The notes under the pieces were generated by a model. The model was not told where the DNA came from and made no database searches. It worked only from the letters and a program-made list of their open reading frames with translations. Position numbers and translations under genes: made by a program. From assembly GCA_028825345.1 (NCBI GenBank), contig JAPKAJ010000024.1:1-15754 (forward strand): a stretch of 15,754 nucleotides of DNA, given 5' to 3'. This DNA is from Arenicellales bacterium (GTDB taxonomy: Bacteria; Pseudomonadota; Gammaproteobacteria; Arenicellales; UBA868). Shown here in pieces: positions 6,519 through 14,188 of this stretch (its first letter is position 1; each line of letters opens with the position of its first letter).

Positions 6519-7958
6519 TCAGCTAGCCTCTCGGGGCTGATTCTGGAACAGCGTCTCCAGCAGTTTGTGCTGGATCTCGATACCAACCGCATCGGTTGCG
6601 CGTGGGTGGTTGTGCAGGATCACGATAACCCAGGTGTTTCCAGATGGGTCAATGGCGTAGCCGGCGAGTGTGCGCACATCGCGCAGCAGTCCTGTCTTTA
6701 ATCGAAGCCGACCGGGCCGGGCAATCCCGTAAAAACGCCGGCGCAATGAGCCGTCGACTGTCGCGATTGGCAGTGAACCGACGAATTCAGGCCACCAGGG
6801 CTCGGCGGTTGCTTTTTCCAACAGTGTGGCCAGGCCTGTAGCGCTGAGTCGCGCATCTCGGGAGAGCCCGGCACCATTGTCGATACGCAAAGCTGGCATC
6901 AATACACCGCTGGCGTCCAGCCAGTCCTCGATAACTTTGGCACCTTTGGCCGGAGTTGCCGGGGTCACCGAAAATTCGCTAGCGAGGGTTAGCAGTAGAT
7001 TACGCGCCATCACGTTATTACTGAATTTGTTGGTGTGCCGAATGACATCGGCCAGGAATACCGAATCGAGAGTTCCCAGTACTTTGGCTTGTGTCGGGGT
7101 TTTACCGTATATCCAGTTGCCCGACAGCGTACCGCCCAACTCCTGCCATAGGGCCTTGAAAACTCCGTAGACGTACTGGCCATGTGGCAGCAGGGTGCGT
7201 CGCAGGGTGCTCTGGCCGCAGTTGGCGGGATACGTGCCGCCCAGTTGCACATCCGTTTGCTGTGTGTGGGTAGTGGACTCAAGGGTGATCCGGTGCAGTC
7301 GATTGGCGCAGCTGGTTTTGTCCTGTTTGACTGAATTCACCAGACGCAGGGTTGTGGCAGCAGGATCAGCATGGACCGCAAGCCGCCCCATACGCGAATC
7401 AAACACCAGTGAGGTAGCACCAAAGTTCACCAGCAGCGCACTGGGCAGCGTGTTGTAGCTACGTTGGTGTTTGCCGTCGATGGCTTTTCGGCCGATAGCT
7501 TTGCGGTCAAACAGGCTGTCATCGAGTATCAGGTTGCCCTGAATATGGGTTAACCCGCGTTCGCGCAACTGGCGCGCCAATAGCCAGAAGCGTTCGATGA
7601 CCAACCAGGGATCGCCACCCCCGCGCAGGATCAGGTCGCCATGCAGCGTATCGTCCCGCAAGGTACCATCAATAAGCACCTCGGTCTGCCAGCGGTGTTG
7701 GGTGCCAAGTAGATTGAGTGCAGCCGCGGTTGTGACCAGTTTCATGACTGATGCGGGGTTGCGTGGCGTGCGACTCTGGTGGGTGATCTGTGATCCCTGG
7801 GAGCCCACGCGCCTGATGACCACGCTGATCGAGTTGAGCGCGATACCGTGGGCCTGCATCAATTGGGCGACCGGCTCCGGTAGGGTAGCGCCGGCCCCCG
7901 GCGATGCAAGGGCGGTGGCAAGCAGCACGCTGACCCGAATAAGTAACTGCACCTTCAT
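6519..7958 (-). CDS. dacB: D-alanyl-D-alanine carboxypeptidase/endopeptidase (PBP4, DacB)
   Basis: DacB is a periplasmic low-molecular-mass penicillin-binding protein (class C type, peptidase family S13) that trims or cleaves peptidoglycan cross-links. I choose the ATG at 7958, giving 479 residues, because it places a normal signal peptide at the N-terminus: MKVQLLIR, then a hydrophobic core, then AGA at 22-24 before TLPEP. The open frame continues 36 codons further upstream, but that would bury the signal. The three active-site motifs are present: SxxK as S70-VM-K73, SNN at 313-315, and KTG at 421-423. The long insert between motifs 1 and 2 is typical of this family. No clear Shine-Dalgarno precedes the start. 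It diverges from the DUF1820 gene and converges with the hydrolase gene with a 5-bp gap. Confidence 0.94.
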   Translation of the reverse strand: MKVQLLIRVSVLLATALASPGAGATLPEPVAQLMQAHGIALNSISVVIRRVGSQGSQITHQSRTPRNPASVMKLVTTAAALNLLGTQHRWQTEVLIDGTLRDDTLHGDLILRGGGDPWLVIERFWLLARQLRERGLTHIQGNLILDDSLFDRKAIGRKAIDGKHQRSYNTLPSALLVNFGATSLVFDSRMGRLAVHADPAATTLRLVNSVKQDKTSCANRLHRITLESTTHTQQTDVQLGGTYPANCGQSTLRRTLLPHGQYVYGVFKALWQELGGTLSGNWIYGKTPTQAKVLGTLDSVFLADVIRHTNKFSNNVMARNLLLTLASEFSVTPATPAKGAKVIEDWLDASGVLMPALRIDNGAGLSRDARLSATGLATLLEKATAEPWWPEFVGSLPIATVDGSLRRRFYGIARPGRLRLKTGLLRDVRTLAGYAIDPSGNTWVIVILHNHPRATDAVGIEIQHKLLETLFQNQPREAS

Positions 7959-7965
7959 AAGTGAA

Positions 7966-7995
7966 ATTCTAAACTTCTGCCACAAATACTGAAAA
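7966..7995 (-). promoter_or_regulatory. Candidate dacB promoter, possibly giving a leaderless transcript
   Basis: On the minus strand, TTTTCA (7995-7990) and TAGAAT (7971-7966) are separated by 18 bp, matching the sigma-70 consensus at 4/6 and 5/6 positions. The -10 ends only 7 bp before the dacB ATG, so transcription would start at or next to the start codon. This fits the absence of a Shine-Dalgarno but is only a sequence-match argument. Confidence 0.35.
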
Positions 7996-8014
7996 TTTCC
8001 GCAAAGACAGTGCA

Positions 8015-8041
8015 TTGTGGCATGGCCAGCGTTGCTATAAT
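8015..8041 (+). promoter_or_regulatory. Extended -10 promoter for the DUF1820 gene
   Basis: A perfect TATAAT at 8036-8041 is preceded by TGC (8033-8035), giving the extended -10 form TGnTATAAT. A weak TTGTGG (8015-8020, 15-bp spacing) or CATTGT (8013-8018, 17-bp spacing) could serve as the -35. The -10 is followed at once by a GC-rich discriminator (GCGCCCC, 8042-8048). Predicted transcription start is near 8047-8049, leaving a leader of about 36 nt that begins with a small GGCT-GCAA-AGCC stem (8049-8060). Confidence 0.72.
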
Positions 8042-8083
8042 GCGCCCCGGCTGCAAAGCCTGACACCAGATTTCTATTAAGTC

Positions 8084-8416
8084 ATGACAAAAAAAAGCAT
8101 CTTCCGGATAATTTTTCACAACCAGGGAAACATCTACGAGGTTTATGCCCGCGAGGTTTCCCAGGGCGGCATGTATGCTTTTGTTGAGGTCGGCGAGATC
8201 ATTTTTGGTGAACGATCCAAGCTGGTGGTGGACCCATCCGACGAAAAACTCAAGAGCGAGTTCTCGGGCGTCAAGCGCACCTATATTCCGCTGCACGCCA
8301 TAGTGCGTATTGATGAGGTCGAAAAAGAAGGGCAGGCTAAGATTGTGCCTGCTGGCGAATCCAAAGGGGGCAATATCGCCTCCTTCCCGATGCCGATCAA
8401 GCCGCCCGGATCGTAG
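8084..8416 (+). CDS. DUF1820 family protein
   Basis: The 110-residue cytoplasmic protein matches my recollection of the conserved gammaproteobacterial DUF1820 family: an N-terminal FRIIFHNQGNIYEVYAREVSQG (about 7-28), then FVEVGEIIFGE, VVDPSDEKLKSEFSGVKRTYIPLHAIVRIDEVEKEG (about 48-82), and a variable tail rich in Gly and Pro. Its length is typical of the family. The molecular role is not known to me; the compact beta-rich core and lack of signal peptide or membrane helix suggest a small soluble protein. It stands alone behind a strong-looking promoter. Its Shine-Dalgarno is weak (only TTAAG just before the ATG). The stop at 8414-8416 lies 9 bp from the convergent msrA stop, leaving no intergenic terminator. 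Confidence 0.88.
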   Translation: MTKKSIFRIIFHNQGNIYEVYAREVSQGGMYAFVEVGEIIFGERSKLVVDPSDEKLKSEFSGVKRTYIPLHAIVRIDEVEKEGQAKIVPAGESKGGNIASFPMPIKPPGS

Positions 8417-8425
8417 CCGTTCTCT

Positions 8426-9076
8426 TCAGGGCGCGTTTGATGCAGGCCAGGCGCAGCGCACGCCAGTCCCGTCAAGACCACAGTAACCACCCGGATTTTT
8501 GGCGAGGTATTGCTGATGGTAATCCTCGGCATAGAAGAATCTCCCGGCGGGGGCAAATTCAGTTGTAATCTCAGCAAAGCCGGCATTGCGCAATGCCTCT
8601 TGGTATCGAGTGGCTGTGTCACGGGCCATGTCGATCTGTTCTTCATTGCCGGTGTAGATGGCTGAGCGGTACTGAGTGCCAATGTCGTTGCTCTGGCGCA
8701 TGCCCTGGGTAGGGTCGTGCGATTCAAAAAAGACTTTCAGTAGTTGGGCGTAACTTATCCGCCGGGGGTCAAAGATTACCAGCACCGCCTCGGTATGGCC
8801 GGTCATCCCTGAGCAGACCTCCTGGTAGGTGGGGTTGGGCGTGCTGCCCCCGGCGTAACCTACGGCCGTCGTCAATACGCCATCGAGTTCCCAGAAGCAA
8901 CGCTCCGCCCCCCAGAAGCAGCCCAGTCCAAAGACCGCCTGTTCGGCGTCTTCAGGAAAGGGTGGTTTAAGCGGTGCGCCATTCACATAGTGTTGTTTTG
9001 CGACGGGCATTGACGCTGTCCGCCCGGGCAGCGTCTTGTCCGACGAGGGAATCACTGCGCTTTTTTGGAAGATCAT
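8426..9076 (-). CDS. msrA: Peptide methionine-S-sulfoxide reductase MsrA
   Basis: MsrA reduces the S form of methionine sulfoxide in proteins, using thioredoxin-recycled cysteines. With the ATG at 9076 the protein has 216 residues, near the E. coli enzyme (212), and aligns from its first residues through LPGRTASMPVA. The catalytic motif GCFWG holds Cys53. GHTEAVLVIFDP and HDPTQGMRQSNDIGTQYRSAIY are the conserved substrate-binding region. The C-terminal GYCGLDGTGVRC carries resolving cysteines C199 and C208. A longer frame starting with TTG at 9103 would add nine residues and nearly abut the prmC stop; I prefer the ATG, which has a weak AGG upstream. It starts 29 bp after prmC on the same strand and is probably the last gene of the hemA operon, an unusual partner there as far as I recall. 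Confidence 0.94.
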   Translation of the reverse strand: MIFQKSAVIPSSDKTLPGRTASMPVAKQHYVNGAPLKPPFPEDAEQAVFGLGCFWGAERCFWELDGVLTTAVGYAGGSTPNPTYQEVCSGMTGHTEAVLVIFDPRRISYAQLLKVFFESHDPTQGMRQSNDIGTQYRSAIYTGNEEQIDMARDTATRYQEALRNAGFAEITTEFAPAGRFFYAEDYHQQYLAKNPGGYCGLDGTGVRCAWPASNAP

Positions 9077-9105
9077 GTATTCGTGCCTGAGGTTTGATGC
9101 CAAGT

Positions 9106-9963
9106 TTAGTGGTTGCTGTGTGCCACGCGGCGTGCAGTGCTTACCCGTGCCTGGCCTGCGTAGTCGTTGAAGTGGGCTATAGAGCCAAGGCTGGCGCCCA
9201 ACAGCAATTCATCCAGTGCAGATCGCTGGTCATGGCCGTGTTCCAGTGCCAGCATCCCACCGGGCTTTAGGCAGTCGCTGGCACCCGCGCAAATCTGGCG
9301 GATGGCGCTAAGGCCATCAGGGCCAGAAAAAAGAGCCTCTGGTGGCTCAAAAAGGGATGGGCCGCGTTCCAGTGCCGGATCACCCTCGCACACGTAGGGT
9401 GGATTGCTGACGATGATGTCGAAGACTTGCCCTTGCAGTGGGACTAGCCAGTCACCTAGCTCAAACGTGACCTCAAGGTTCAGGCGCATGGCATTGTTGC
9501 TTGCCTGGGCGAGCGCCCGCCTGGATGAGTCCGTTGCCACGATACGCGCAAGGGGGCGTTCGCTGGCAAGTGCCAGCGCGATAGCGCCGCTGCCGGTACC
9601 AAGGTCCGCGATATCCACCGGCGAATCGGCCGGTGTGGCATCGAGCACTGCTTGCACCAGGATTTCGGTTTCGGGCCGCGGCACCAGGGTGTCCTGACTA
9701 AGAGCAAGATCCAGCGACCAGAACTCTTTGTGTCCCAGGATGTACGCAATGGGTTCCCCGGTACGGCGGCGCTCGACCAGTGTCAGTAGTTGCCGGGCTT
9801 GTGTCGAGCTTATCGCTTTTTCAGGATCGCAGGCAAAAGTCGTGCGATCAATACCGCAGGCGGCTTGCAGCAGAATCTCGGCATCCAGGCGCGGCGAATC
9901 GCTTTGCCCGGTCAGCGCCTGGCATGCCCGGTGCAATAGTGCCGAGGCGGTGGGTTCAGCCAC
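9106..9963 (-). CDS. prmC: Peptide chain release factor N5-glutamine methyltransferase PrmC (HemK)
   Basis: PrmC transfers a methyl group from S-adenosylmethionine to the glutamine of the GGQ motif in release factors RF1 and RF2, which is needed for efficient peptide release. The 285-residue product has the N-terminal helical domain (about 1-75), the linker motif PRPETE at 95-100, the SAM-binding loop DLGTGSGAIAL at 120-130, and the glutamine-binding NPPY at 187-190. The start codon is GTG at 9963, overlapping the prfA stop by 8 bp, so translation is probably coupled to that of its own substrate. Length and motifs are normal for the family. Confidence 0.95.
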   Translation of the reverse strand: MAEPTASALLHRACQALTGQSDSPRLDAEILLQAACGIDRTTFACDPEKAISSTQARQLLTLVERRRTGEPIAYILGHKEFWSLDLALSQDTLVPRPETEILVQAVLDATPADSPVDIADLGTGSGAIALALASERPLARIVATDSSRRALAQASNNAMRLNLEVTFELGDWLVPLQGQVFDIIVSNPPYVCEGDPALERGPSLFEPPEALFSGPDGLSAIRQICAGASDCLKPGGMLALEHGHDQRSALDELLLGASLGSIAHFNDYAGQARVSTARRVAHSNH

Positions 9964-11041
9964 TACTCATCGTCGCCAACAGGTCTGCCTGGTGTTCGGC
10001 AATTAACGGCTCGATGACTGGCTTCAGATCTCCAGACAGGACCTCAGCGAGTTTGTACAGCGTCAGGTTGATGCGGTGATCGGTGACCCGGCCTTGCGGA
10101 AAATTGTAGGTTCGGATGCGCTCGGAACGATCACCACTACCGACCAGATTGCGCCGGTTTTGCGCTTCTTCACTTTTTTGCTGACTGATTTTTGCTTCGA
10201 GCAGGCGTGAGCGCAGGACCGACATGGCCCGCGCTTTATTCTTGTGCTGCGAGCGTTCGTCCTGGCACTCCACGACGACACCCGTGGGCAGGTGAGTGAT
10301 CCGCACTGCTGAATCGGTACGGTTCACATGCTGGCCGCCGGCCCCGGAGGCACGAAAGGTGTCTATTCGCAGGTCAGTGGTGTTGATTTCAACATCATCA
10401 ATCTCGTCGGCTTCAGGCATGACTGCGACGGTACAGGCCGAGGTATGTATCCGTCCCTGTGCTTCGGTTTCGGGAACGCGCTGCACCCGGTGGGCGCCGG
10501 ATTCAAACTTCAGTTGTGAATAGGCGCCGCGTCCGGCAACACGGCTGATGATCTCCTTGTAGCCGCCGTGCTCACCCGGACTCTGGCTCACGACCTCGAC
10601 CTGCCAGTTGCGTTTCTCCGCATAGAGGTTGTACATGCGAAAGAGGTCACCGGCAAAAAGCGCAGCTTCGTCGCCACCGGTGCCGGCCCGCACTTCGAGA
10701 AAGATGTTGCGTTCGTCGTTAGGGTCGCGCGGAATGAGCAACTTGCGAAGCGCCTGCTGGCTCTGCTCTATCTCGGATTGCAACCGCGGCATCTCATCAT
10801 GAGCCATGCGCCGGATCGAGGGGTCACCGTCTTCCAGCATGCCGCGAGTTTCGGATAGTTCTCCATCGAGGATCTGGTAGCGCTGAAAGTGCTCTACCAC
10901 CGGACTAATGTCGGCGAGTTCGATCGACAAATCACGAAATGAGTTCTGGTGGGCAATCACCGTGGGATCTGAGAGCAGCGCGTTGATCTCTTCTTGGCGC
11001 TCAAGCAGGCGCTCGAGTTTGACTCGCATCGTCGGGTTCAT
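9956..11041 (-). CDS. prfA: Peptide chain release factor 1 (RF1)
   Basis: RF1 recognises UAA and UAG stop codons in the ribosomal A site and triggers peptide release. The 361-residue protein has the usual length (360 in E. coli). The stop-codon reading PxT motif is PET at 190-192 within RVPETEAQGRIHTSACTVAVMPE, which distinguishes RF1 from the SPF of RF2. The peptidyl-transferase motif GGQ is at 235-237 (ASGAGGQHVN), whose Gln237 is the expected target of the adjacent PrmC. The ATG at 11041 begins 2 bp after the hemA stop; a second Met at residue 5 is possible but not needed. No good Shine-Dalgarno is visible, consistent with coupling to hemA. Confidence 0.97.
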   Translation of the reverse strand: MNPTMRVKLERLLERQEEINALLSDPTVIAHQNSFRDLSIELADISPVVEHFQRYQILDGELSETRGMLEDGDPSIRRMAHDEMPRLQSEIEQSQQALRKLLIPRDPNDERNIFLEVRAGTGGDEAALFAGDLFRMYNLYAEKRNWQVEVVSQSPGEHGGYKEIISRVAGRGAYSQLKFESGAHRVQRVPETEAQGRIHTSACTVAVMPEADEIDDVEINTTDLRIDTFRASGAGGQHVNRTDSAVRITHLPTGVVVECQDERSQHKNKARAMSVLRSRLLEAKISQQKSEEAQNRRNLVGSGDRSERIRTYNFPQGRVTDHRINLTLYKLAEVLSGDLKPVIEPLIAEHQADLLATMSSG

Positions 11042-11043
11042 GT

Positions 11044-12297
11044 TCAGGGGGAGAGCTTGAACAGTCGTCGGGCAGTGCTGATCAGGCTGGCATTGCCTTC
11101 CTGGCCAGCTTGTTTCAGCGCCTGACTGGGCCCGTGGGCAAATTTGCGCGAGAGATTGCGGGCGAAATGCTCCAGAACCTGTTGCGGATTCTCACCGTTG
11201 GCAAGGCGCCGCTGGGCATCTTCCAGCTCAGTCTCACCGAGTGCTTCTATCTTGTCGCGCAAAGAACGGATAGTTGGCACCGAATCCAGCGAGCGCATCC
11301 AGTGCATAAAGCGCATGACTTGCAGGTCGATGATCTTCTCGGCTTCGACCGCCGCTTCCTGGCGCGAGGTTTGGTTGGCAGTGACGACATTTTGCAGATC
11401 ATCGACCGTATACAGGAAGACATCATCCAGTTCGCCCACTTCGCCCTCGATATCGCGCGGAACCGCGAGATCGATCATGAACATGGGTCGATGCCGCCGT
11501 TTGCGTAGCGCGCTTTCGACAGTACCCTTGCCGAGGATCGGCAGAGTGCTCGCGGTCGAAGCTACGATGATGTCGGCTTCATGTAGCCGGGCGGGTATCT
11601 CGGCGAGCGAGATAGCCTCGCTACCCAATTGGCTGGTGAGTGCCTGGGCCCGCTCAATGGACCGATTGGCGACGATAATGTGGCGAACTTGATTCTGCTT
11701 GAGATGGCGCGCCACCAGTTCGATCGTTTCTCCGGCACCGATCAGCAGTACTGTCTGTTCCTGCAGTCGCGAGAATATCCGCTTTGCCAGATCCACCGCT
11801 GCAAAGGCCACGGATACCGCGTTGGCACCGATGGCGGTATCCGTGCGGATTTGCTTGGCGACCAAGAAGGTGTGCTGGAATAGACGGTTGAGGATTTTGC
11901 CGGTAGTTCCTGCCTGGTGAGCGACCGAAAAGGCCGTTTTCATTTGCCCTAGAATCTGAGGTTCTCCCAGTACCATGGAGTCCAAGCCCGAGGCCACGCG
12001 AAAGGCATGCTGGACTGCCTGTTCCCCGGGCAGCGTATAGGTTGAGCTATTCAGGGCATCTTCAGGCAGATCACCGTATTCACGAAGCCAGTTAAAAACC
12101 GGGGCAGTTGCTATCTGCTCCTGACGACAATAAATCTCGGTTCGGTTGCAGGTCGATAAGATAGTTGCCTCTTGGACCTGCGGGCTTGCCACAAGGGAGC
12201 GAACCGCGTCCGGTAATTGTTCCGGCGAGAACGCGGTTCGTTCACGCAGGGCAACCGGGGCCGTGCGGTGATTGAGGCCTAGAGTGAGAAGATACAT
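11044..12297 (-). CDS. hemA: Glutamyl-tRNA reductase HemA
   Basis: HemA reduces glutamyl-tRNA(Glu) with NADPH to glutamate-1-semialdehyde, the first committed step of tetrapyrrole synthesis by the C5 route. The 417-residue protein has the catalytic cysteine C50 in ILSTCNRTE, the conserved GLDSMVLGEPQILGQ at 104-118, the NADPH-binding glycine loop LLIGAGE at 184-190, and a C-terminal helical dimerisation region from about 310. The ATG at 12297 gives the typical MYLLTLGLNHRTAPV start. Only an AT-rich stretch and no clear Shine-Dalgarno precede it. It heads the hemA-prfA-prmC-msrA unit and diverges from the TPR lipoprotein gene. A threonine/basic N-terminus like the one that targets HemA for haem-dependent turnover in enterobacteria is not obvious here. 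Confidence 0.97.
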   Translation of the reverse strand: MYLLTLGLNHRTAPVALRERTAFSPEQLPDAVRSLVASPQVQEATILSTCNRTEIYCRQEQIATAPVFNWLREYGDLPEDALNSSTYTLPGEQAVQHAFRVASGLDSMVLGEPQILGQMKTAFSVAHQAGTTGKILNRLFQHTFLVAKQIRTDTAIGANAVSVAFAAVDLAKRIFSRLQEQTVLLIGAGETIELVARHLKQNQVRHIIVANRSIERAQALTSQLGSEAISLAEIPARLHEADIIVASTASTLPILGKGTVESALRKRRHRPMFMIDLAVPRDIEGEVGELDDVFLYTVDDLQNVVTANQTSRQEAAVEAEKIIDLQVMRFMHWMRSLDSVPTIRSLRDKIEALGETELEDAQRRLANGENPQQVLEHFARNLSRKFAHGPSQALKQAGQEGNASLISTARRLFKLSP

Positions 12298-12344
12298 AGA
12301 ATCAATATTTTACGATTTTTGGATGCAATTTTCACTGACCCAGC

Positions 12345-12389
12345 GCCTTTGTAAGGCTGTTAGCGCCAAGCACTGGGCGAAAACCGCCC
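12345..12389. repeat. Two short inverted repeats in the hemA upstream region
   Basis: GCCTT-TGT-AAGGC occupies 12345-12357 and GGGCG-AAAAC-CGCCC occupies 12375-12389. Both have perfect 5-bp arms. They lie 48-92 bp upstream of hemA within the divergent gap and could form hairpins in a hemA leader or act as protein sites. No poly-T follows either on the plus strand, so terminator function is not supported. Function unknown. Confidence 0.3.
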
Positions 12390-12406
12390 TGGCGGATCGA
12401 GGCGCC

Positions 12407-12437
12407 TTCACCGTTAGGGCAACGATTCTGCTATTCT
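12407..12437 (+). promoter_or_regulatory. Candidate promoter for the TPR-lolB-ispE operon
   Basis: TATTCT at 12432-12437 is preceded by TGC (12429-12431), giving an extended -10 form. TTCACC at 12407-12412 is a 4/6 match to a -35 but with a long 19-bp spacer. A transcript from here would start near 12443-12445, after the upstream GTG at 12440 and before the GTG at 12479, which supports the later start for the TPR gene. Confidence 0.4.
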
Positions 12438-12478
12438 GAGTGATTGAGCGCCGATGGGCGTTTGTTTGCGAGTTTTAC

Positions 12479-14188
12479 GTGACACACTTCAATTTTTCCA
12501 CGACTGGCCTGCTATGTAGCTTACTGGCATTGGCCGGTTGCGTCGGTGTTGTGCCGACACCCAATAGCGCCAGTGCGCAAGAGCAGCGCCCGCTGGTGGT
12601 GGCCGGTCTTTCCCAGGATCTGGTCTTTGAATACCTGCTTGGCGATGTAGCGGCCCGTCGCGGCGATCCGGTCACTGCGGCACAAGCTATGGCCCGCGCA
12701 GCAATACTTTCGGGCAACGCGCGGATTACGGTACGTGCTTTTGCCTTGGCCATAGAAGTGGGCGAGTTTGAGCGGGCCCTGGAACTCAGCGAACTCCTGG
12801 TATCGATTACCCCGGAGGATCCAGGGGCCCTGGCTATGCGGCTACAGGCCTTGATTATGCTCGACCGTGGGCAGGCTGTGTTCGATGCGTTAGTAGAGTT
12901 GATCGACACGATGCCCGAGAAAACGGCTGCCCTGTTGGAGCATATTGTGCAGATCCTGGGGCAGCAGGCGGATCCGGGTCGTTGGCTGGGTTTGATGCAG
13001 CGCATCGCCACTCATTACCATGAACTTGATTCGGCACAATGGGCAGCCGCCTGGCTTGGCTATCGCGTTGGTGATGAGGAGGCAGCACAAGCGGCGCTTG
13101 ATCGGGCCATGGAGTTGACACCCGGGTGGGAGGAAGCTGCGCTGCTGAAGTTTTCATACCTTCGCGAGCACGGTGACCGCGAGCGAGTAAGTGCTTACGC
13201 CAAGGAGTATCTTGATGCCTATGCTGACCGGCCTCGGTTTCGTCTGACTTATGCCCGGTTGCTGGCACAATGGAACGAGAATCGTGCTGCGCTTGCACAG
13301 TTCGAGAAACTGCTCGAATCTGACCCAGACAGTATCGATGCCCTGTACGCAGCCGGCGCACTCAACCTCGACCGCGGTGATCTAGCTCGTGCCCGTGAGC
13401 ATTTTGAGCATGTATTGGCGCTTTTCCCCAACGAGGATCGCGCCCGACTTTATCTTGGTCGAATCGCCAGTGAACAGGGCGACTACGATGTCGCGCTGAC
13501 ATTATTGCGAGAGGTAGTTTCACGGGAGTTGTATTTCGACGCGCAAATGCGCGTTGGTTTTGTCCTCGCAGATGCCGGGCGTATCGATGAGGCCTTGGAA
13601 CATCTGGCTGATGTCACACCAAAGTCACGCGATGAGCAGGTGCGGGTGTACCTGGCACGCGAACAGGTGCTGCGCGACAGCGGCCAGCCGGAGCAGGCGC
13701 TGAAGCTGTTGGATGCGGCGCTGGTTGATCTGCCGGATGACCCCGATCTGCTCTATGCCCGCGGCCTCGTGACCGCGATGCTGGATCAGGTGGTCGAACA
13801 CGAGCGCGATATGCGCCGGCTCATCGAGTTGGATCCCCAGAATGCGCATGCCTACAACGCGTTGGGCTATACACTGGCCGACAAGACCGAGCGCTTCGAA
13901 GAAGCTCTGGCACTTATAGAAAAAGCGCTTGTGCTGTTACCCGGTGATCCCTATGTTCTCGATAGCCTGGGGTGGGTGCATTACCGGCGGGGCAACCTAA
14001 AGCTCGCGCTTGAATACCTGACTCTGGCAATGGATCAGCAGCCCGATGCCGAAATTGCCGCACATTTGGGTGAGGTCTTGTGGCATCTGGGCGACAAGGC
14101 AGAGGCGATCCTGGCCTGGGAAGACGGCAAGAGCAATGATTCCGACAATCCGGTACTAATTGAGACGCTGCGGAAATTCGGCCAGTGA
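12479..14188 (+). CDS. Tetratricopeptide repeat lipoprotein
   Basis: This is a predicted lipoprotein made almost wholly of TPR helices, a scaffold for protein-protein contacts. From the GTG at 12479 it has 569 residues; a hydrophobic stretch ends in a lipobox LAGC with Cys21. TPR-like units are visible around 80-110, 185-215, 285-315, 320-350, 385-415, 420-450, 455-488 and 492-522. The strongest is YVLDSLGWVHYRRGN near 492-506, a segment I recall as typical of the TPR protein encoded beside lolB in Pseudomonas. An alternative GTG at 12440 would add 13 residues including ERR, which would supply the positive charge missing from the shorter signal, so the start is not settled. The stop overlaps lolB by 4 bp (GTGA), suggesting coupling. 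A role in envelope assembly is inferred only from location and lipoprotein character. Confidence 0.88.
   Translation: MTHFNFSTTGLLCSLLALAGCVGVVPTPNSASAQEQRPLVVAGLSQDLVFEYLLGDVAARRGDPVTAAQAMARAAILSGNARITVRAFALAIEVGEFERALELSELLVSITPEDPGALAMRLQALIMLDRGQAVFDALVELIDTMPEKTAALLEHIVQILGQQADPGRWLGLMQRIATHYHELDSAQWAAAWLGYRVGDEEAAQAALDRAMELTPGWEEAALLKFSYLREHGDRERVSAYAKEYLDAYADRPRFRLTYARLLAQWNENRAALAQFEKLLESDPDSIDALYAAGALNLDRGDLARAREHFEHVLALFPNEDRARLYLGRIASEQGDYDVALTLLREVVSRELYFDAQMRVGFVLADAGRIDEALEHLADVTPKSRDEQVRVYLAREQVLRDSGQPEQALKLLDAALVDLPDDPDLLYARGLVTAMLDQVVEHERDMRRLIELDPQNAHAYNALGYTLADKTERFEEALALIEKALVLLPGDPYVLDSLGWVHYRRGNLKLALEYLTLAMDQQPDAEIAAHLGEVLWHLGDKAEAILAWEDGKSNDSDNPVLIETLRKFGQ

Noticed and set aside
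7959..8066. Upstream extension of dacB to 8066 (515 residues)
   Set aside because: It adds 36 residues before a clear signal peptide and runs into the divergent DUF1820 promoter; the ATG at 7958 is the natural start.
11144..11692. 182-residue plus-strand open frame inside hemA
   Set aside because: Serine/arginine-rich composition typical of an antisense shadow of a GC-rich gene; hemA is unmistakable on the other strand.
12375..12389. GC hairpin GGGCG-AAAAC-CGCCC as a Rho-independent terminator
   Set aside because: No run of T follows on the plus strand, the stem is only 5 bp, and it lies in a divergent gap where no gene ends.
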